In this document: one piece after another, positions 31,881 through 32,667 of the stretch
Layout of the letters: the number at the start of each line of letters is the position of its first letter
Numbering within the stretch: the first letter of the stretch is position 1
Assembly (NCBI GenBank): GCA_032358255.1
Contig: JAULBX010027939.1
Location: 1-32,667, forward strand
Direction: 5' to 3'
Length of the DNA: 32,667 nt
From: Heterotrichella gracilis
Taxonomy: Eukaryota > Sar > Xanthophyceae > Tribonematales > Xanthonemataceae
Notes under the pieces: generated by a model
The model's database searches: none
Told to the model about the DNA's origin: nothing
What the model saw: the letters and a program-made list of their open reading frames with translations, nothing else
Translations under genes and position numbers: made by a program

Positions 31881-32223
31881 TGACAATGCTTTCCTCCTGC
31901 CTGCAACCCTAGGAGTTCATGGCAACAACAACGTACGACTGTGCGGCGTCTGCGTTGCATGCTTGGTCTTTGGGCGATCGTGGACAGCTTGTGGGGCACT
32001 GCTGTTGAATATGCACCCTATCGTTCGATCGTGCAACGCATCCTGGTGGGTGGGTACCCATCTTGCCGAACCCCTTTTCACCACCCTGCTTGCTTCCAGC
32101 CTGCTGCACACCCCTCTCAACCACATCAACAACGGATCAAACACGTCAACCACCCCGCTGCCACATCCACAGGTGACTCCCCCCCCTCCCTCCCCCACCC
32201 CCACTGGCCCCCGTCCCGCCACC

Positions 32224-32412
32224 ATGCCCACCGGCAGCATCAGCTCGTCCGCCGACGCCGTGGGCGTGGCGGTGGTGAACTACAAAGTGCCGGTATGCAC
32301 CACCCGCGAGGAGGTGCTAGAGAACTGCGAGCGCATCGCTGGCTTCGTCAAGGGCACCAAGCGCGCCTACCCAGGGCTGGACCTCATCATCTTCCCAGAG
32401 TACTCCACACAG
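32224..32412 (+). CDS. Aliphatic amidase, first exon (partial gene)
   Basis: ATG at 32224 in an ACCATG context opens 63 codons ending at CAG/GTGAGG. The sequence reads [18 protein letters not shown], then [15 protein letters not shown] and [14 protein letters not shown], which closely follows the N-terminus of aliphatic amidases (nitrilase superfamily, EC 3.5.1.4), enzymes that hydrolyse short amides to acid and ammonia. The Glu of FPEYS is residue 59 from this ATG, the same number as the catalytic Glu of bacterial AmiE, which supports the start. The catalytic Lys and Cys would lie in exons beyond the window. A longer upstream frame exists but is Pro-rich and unlike the family. A formamidase is an alternative. 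Confidence 0.75.
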
Positions 32413-32442
32413 GTGAGGGAGAGGGAGAGGGAGAGGGAGGTG
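32413..32442 (+). repeat. GAGGGA microsatellite at the start of amidase intron 1
   Basis: Four GAGGGA-type units directly follow the splice donor of the amidase exon. The stretch could affect donor use through G-rich structure; no more can be said. Confidence 0.6.
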
Positions 32443-32589
32443 CAAAACCCTTGTTGAGGGTTGAGGGCCACAGACGTGCACCATAGGGTGTTGAAAAGTT
32501 GCGGGGAAGGTGGAAGCTGGGCTCACCTTATGGGTGAAGTGCCCGCAACCCTACGCCCAAACCCTAAGCTAGGGTTCCTGTGGGTATGC

Positions 32590-32667
32590 GGTAAGTAAGT
32601 AAGTATTTGCTTTCCAGCTTCGAAGCCAGGTTAGCATGTCTGGGTATGCCTCACCCCAGTCCTAGAG
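32590..32667 (-). repeat. 3' end of the dispersed LINE-like repeat, right copy
   Basis: Reverse complement of 48-131: a GTAA/AAGT tandem tail at 32591-32604, then TTTGCTTTCCAGCTT and on to CCCCAGTCCTAGAG, with about two mismatches outside the tail. It is inserted in amidase intron 1, and the rest of the element would extend right, out of the window. Confidence 0.6.

Noticed and set aside
48..32667. A giant DNA transposon (Maverick-like) bounded by terminal inverted repeats
   Set aside because: The end repeats are short, carry LINE-like tandem tails facing inward, and no integrase, DNA polymerase B, capsid or other element gene lies between them.

Overview
The window is nuclear DNA of a plant-lineage eukaryote, most likely a chlorophyte green alga. 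The evidence is many short exons with GT..AG introns (donors like GTGAGT, GTGCGT and GTGGGT; acceptors like TGCAG), AP2/ERF-like motifs, interstitial TTTAGGG telomere-type motifs and TGTAA poly(A)-type signals. No bacterial operon structure, tRNA, rRNA or CRISPR array was seen. All gene models were assembled by eye from exon phases and from paralogue comparison inside the window.

Layout, left to right. 48-131: 3' end of a dispersed, probably LINE-like, repeat with an ACTT tail. 358-924: a solitary copy of an arginine/serine-rich (RS) exon. 1312-1457: a near-perfect 50-bp-arm hairpin. 2195-5142 on the minus strand (probable signal-peptide exon at 5691-5757): a secreted cysteine-rich protein with a VWD/root-cap-like domain, whose introns hold degenerate telomere motifs. 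6292-6300: a TATA box in the divergent gap. 6961-18117 on the plus strand: a very large gene of at least 18 exons and about 1,840 residues (5' exons not resolved). Its order is four AP2-like units separated by acidic linkers, a long disordered region, a possible Plus-3-like fold, an RS domain, Tyr/Gln/Pro-rich exons and a C-terminal SPOC-like domain. 18963-21.5 kb on the minus strand: duplicated coiled-coil exons interrupted by a 5'-truncated LINE with a perfect 15-bp target-site duplication. 22396-30191 on the plus strand: a second, shorter copy of the large gene, with lesions in its 5' half and an intact 3' half. 30536 on: another RS-exon relic. 31050-31784 on the minus strand: an unrecognised 244-residue ORF. 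32224-32412 on the plus strand: exon 1 of an aliphatic amidase, cut by the window end. 32590-32667: an inverted copy of the repeat at the left end.

The item of most interest is the tandemly duplicated large gene. It appears to join plant-type AP2-like folds to modules typical of RNA polymerase II elongation and RNA-processing factors (RS, SPOC-like, perhaps Plus-3-like). Exon phases agree across all but one of the joins from 6961 to 18117, which argues for one real transcription unit. The domain names rest on motif reading only and need profile searches.
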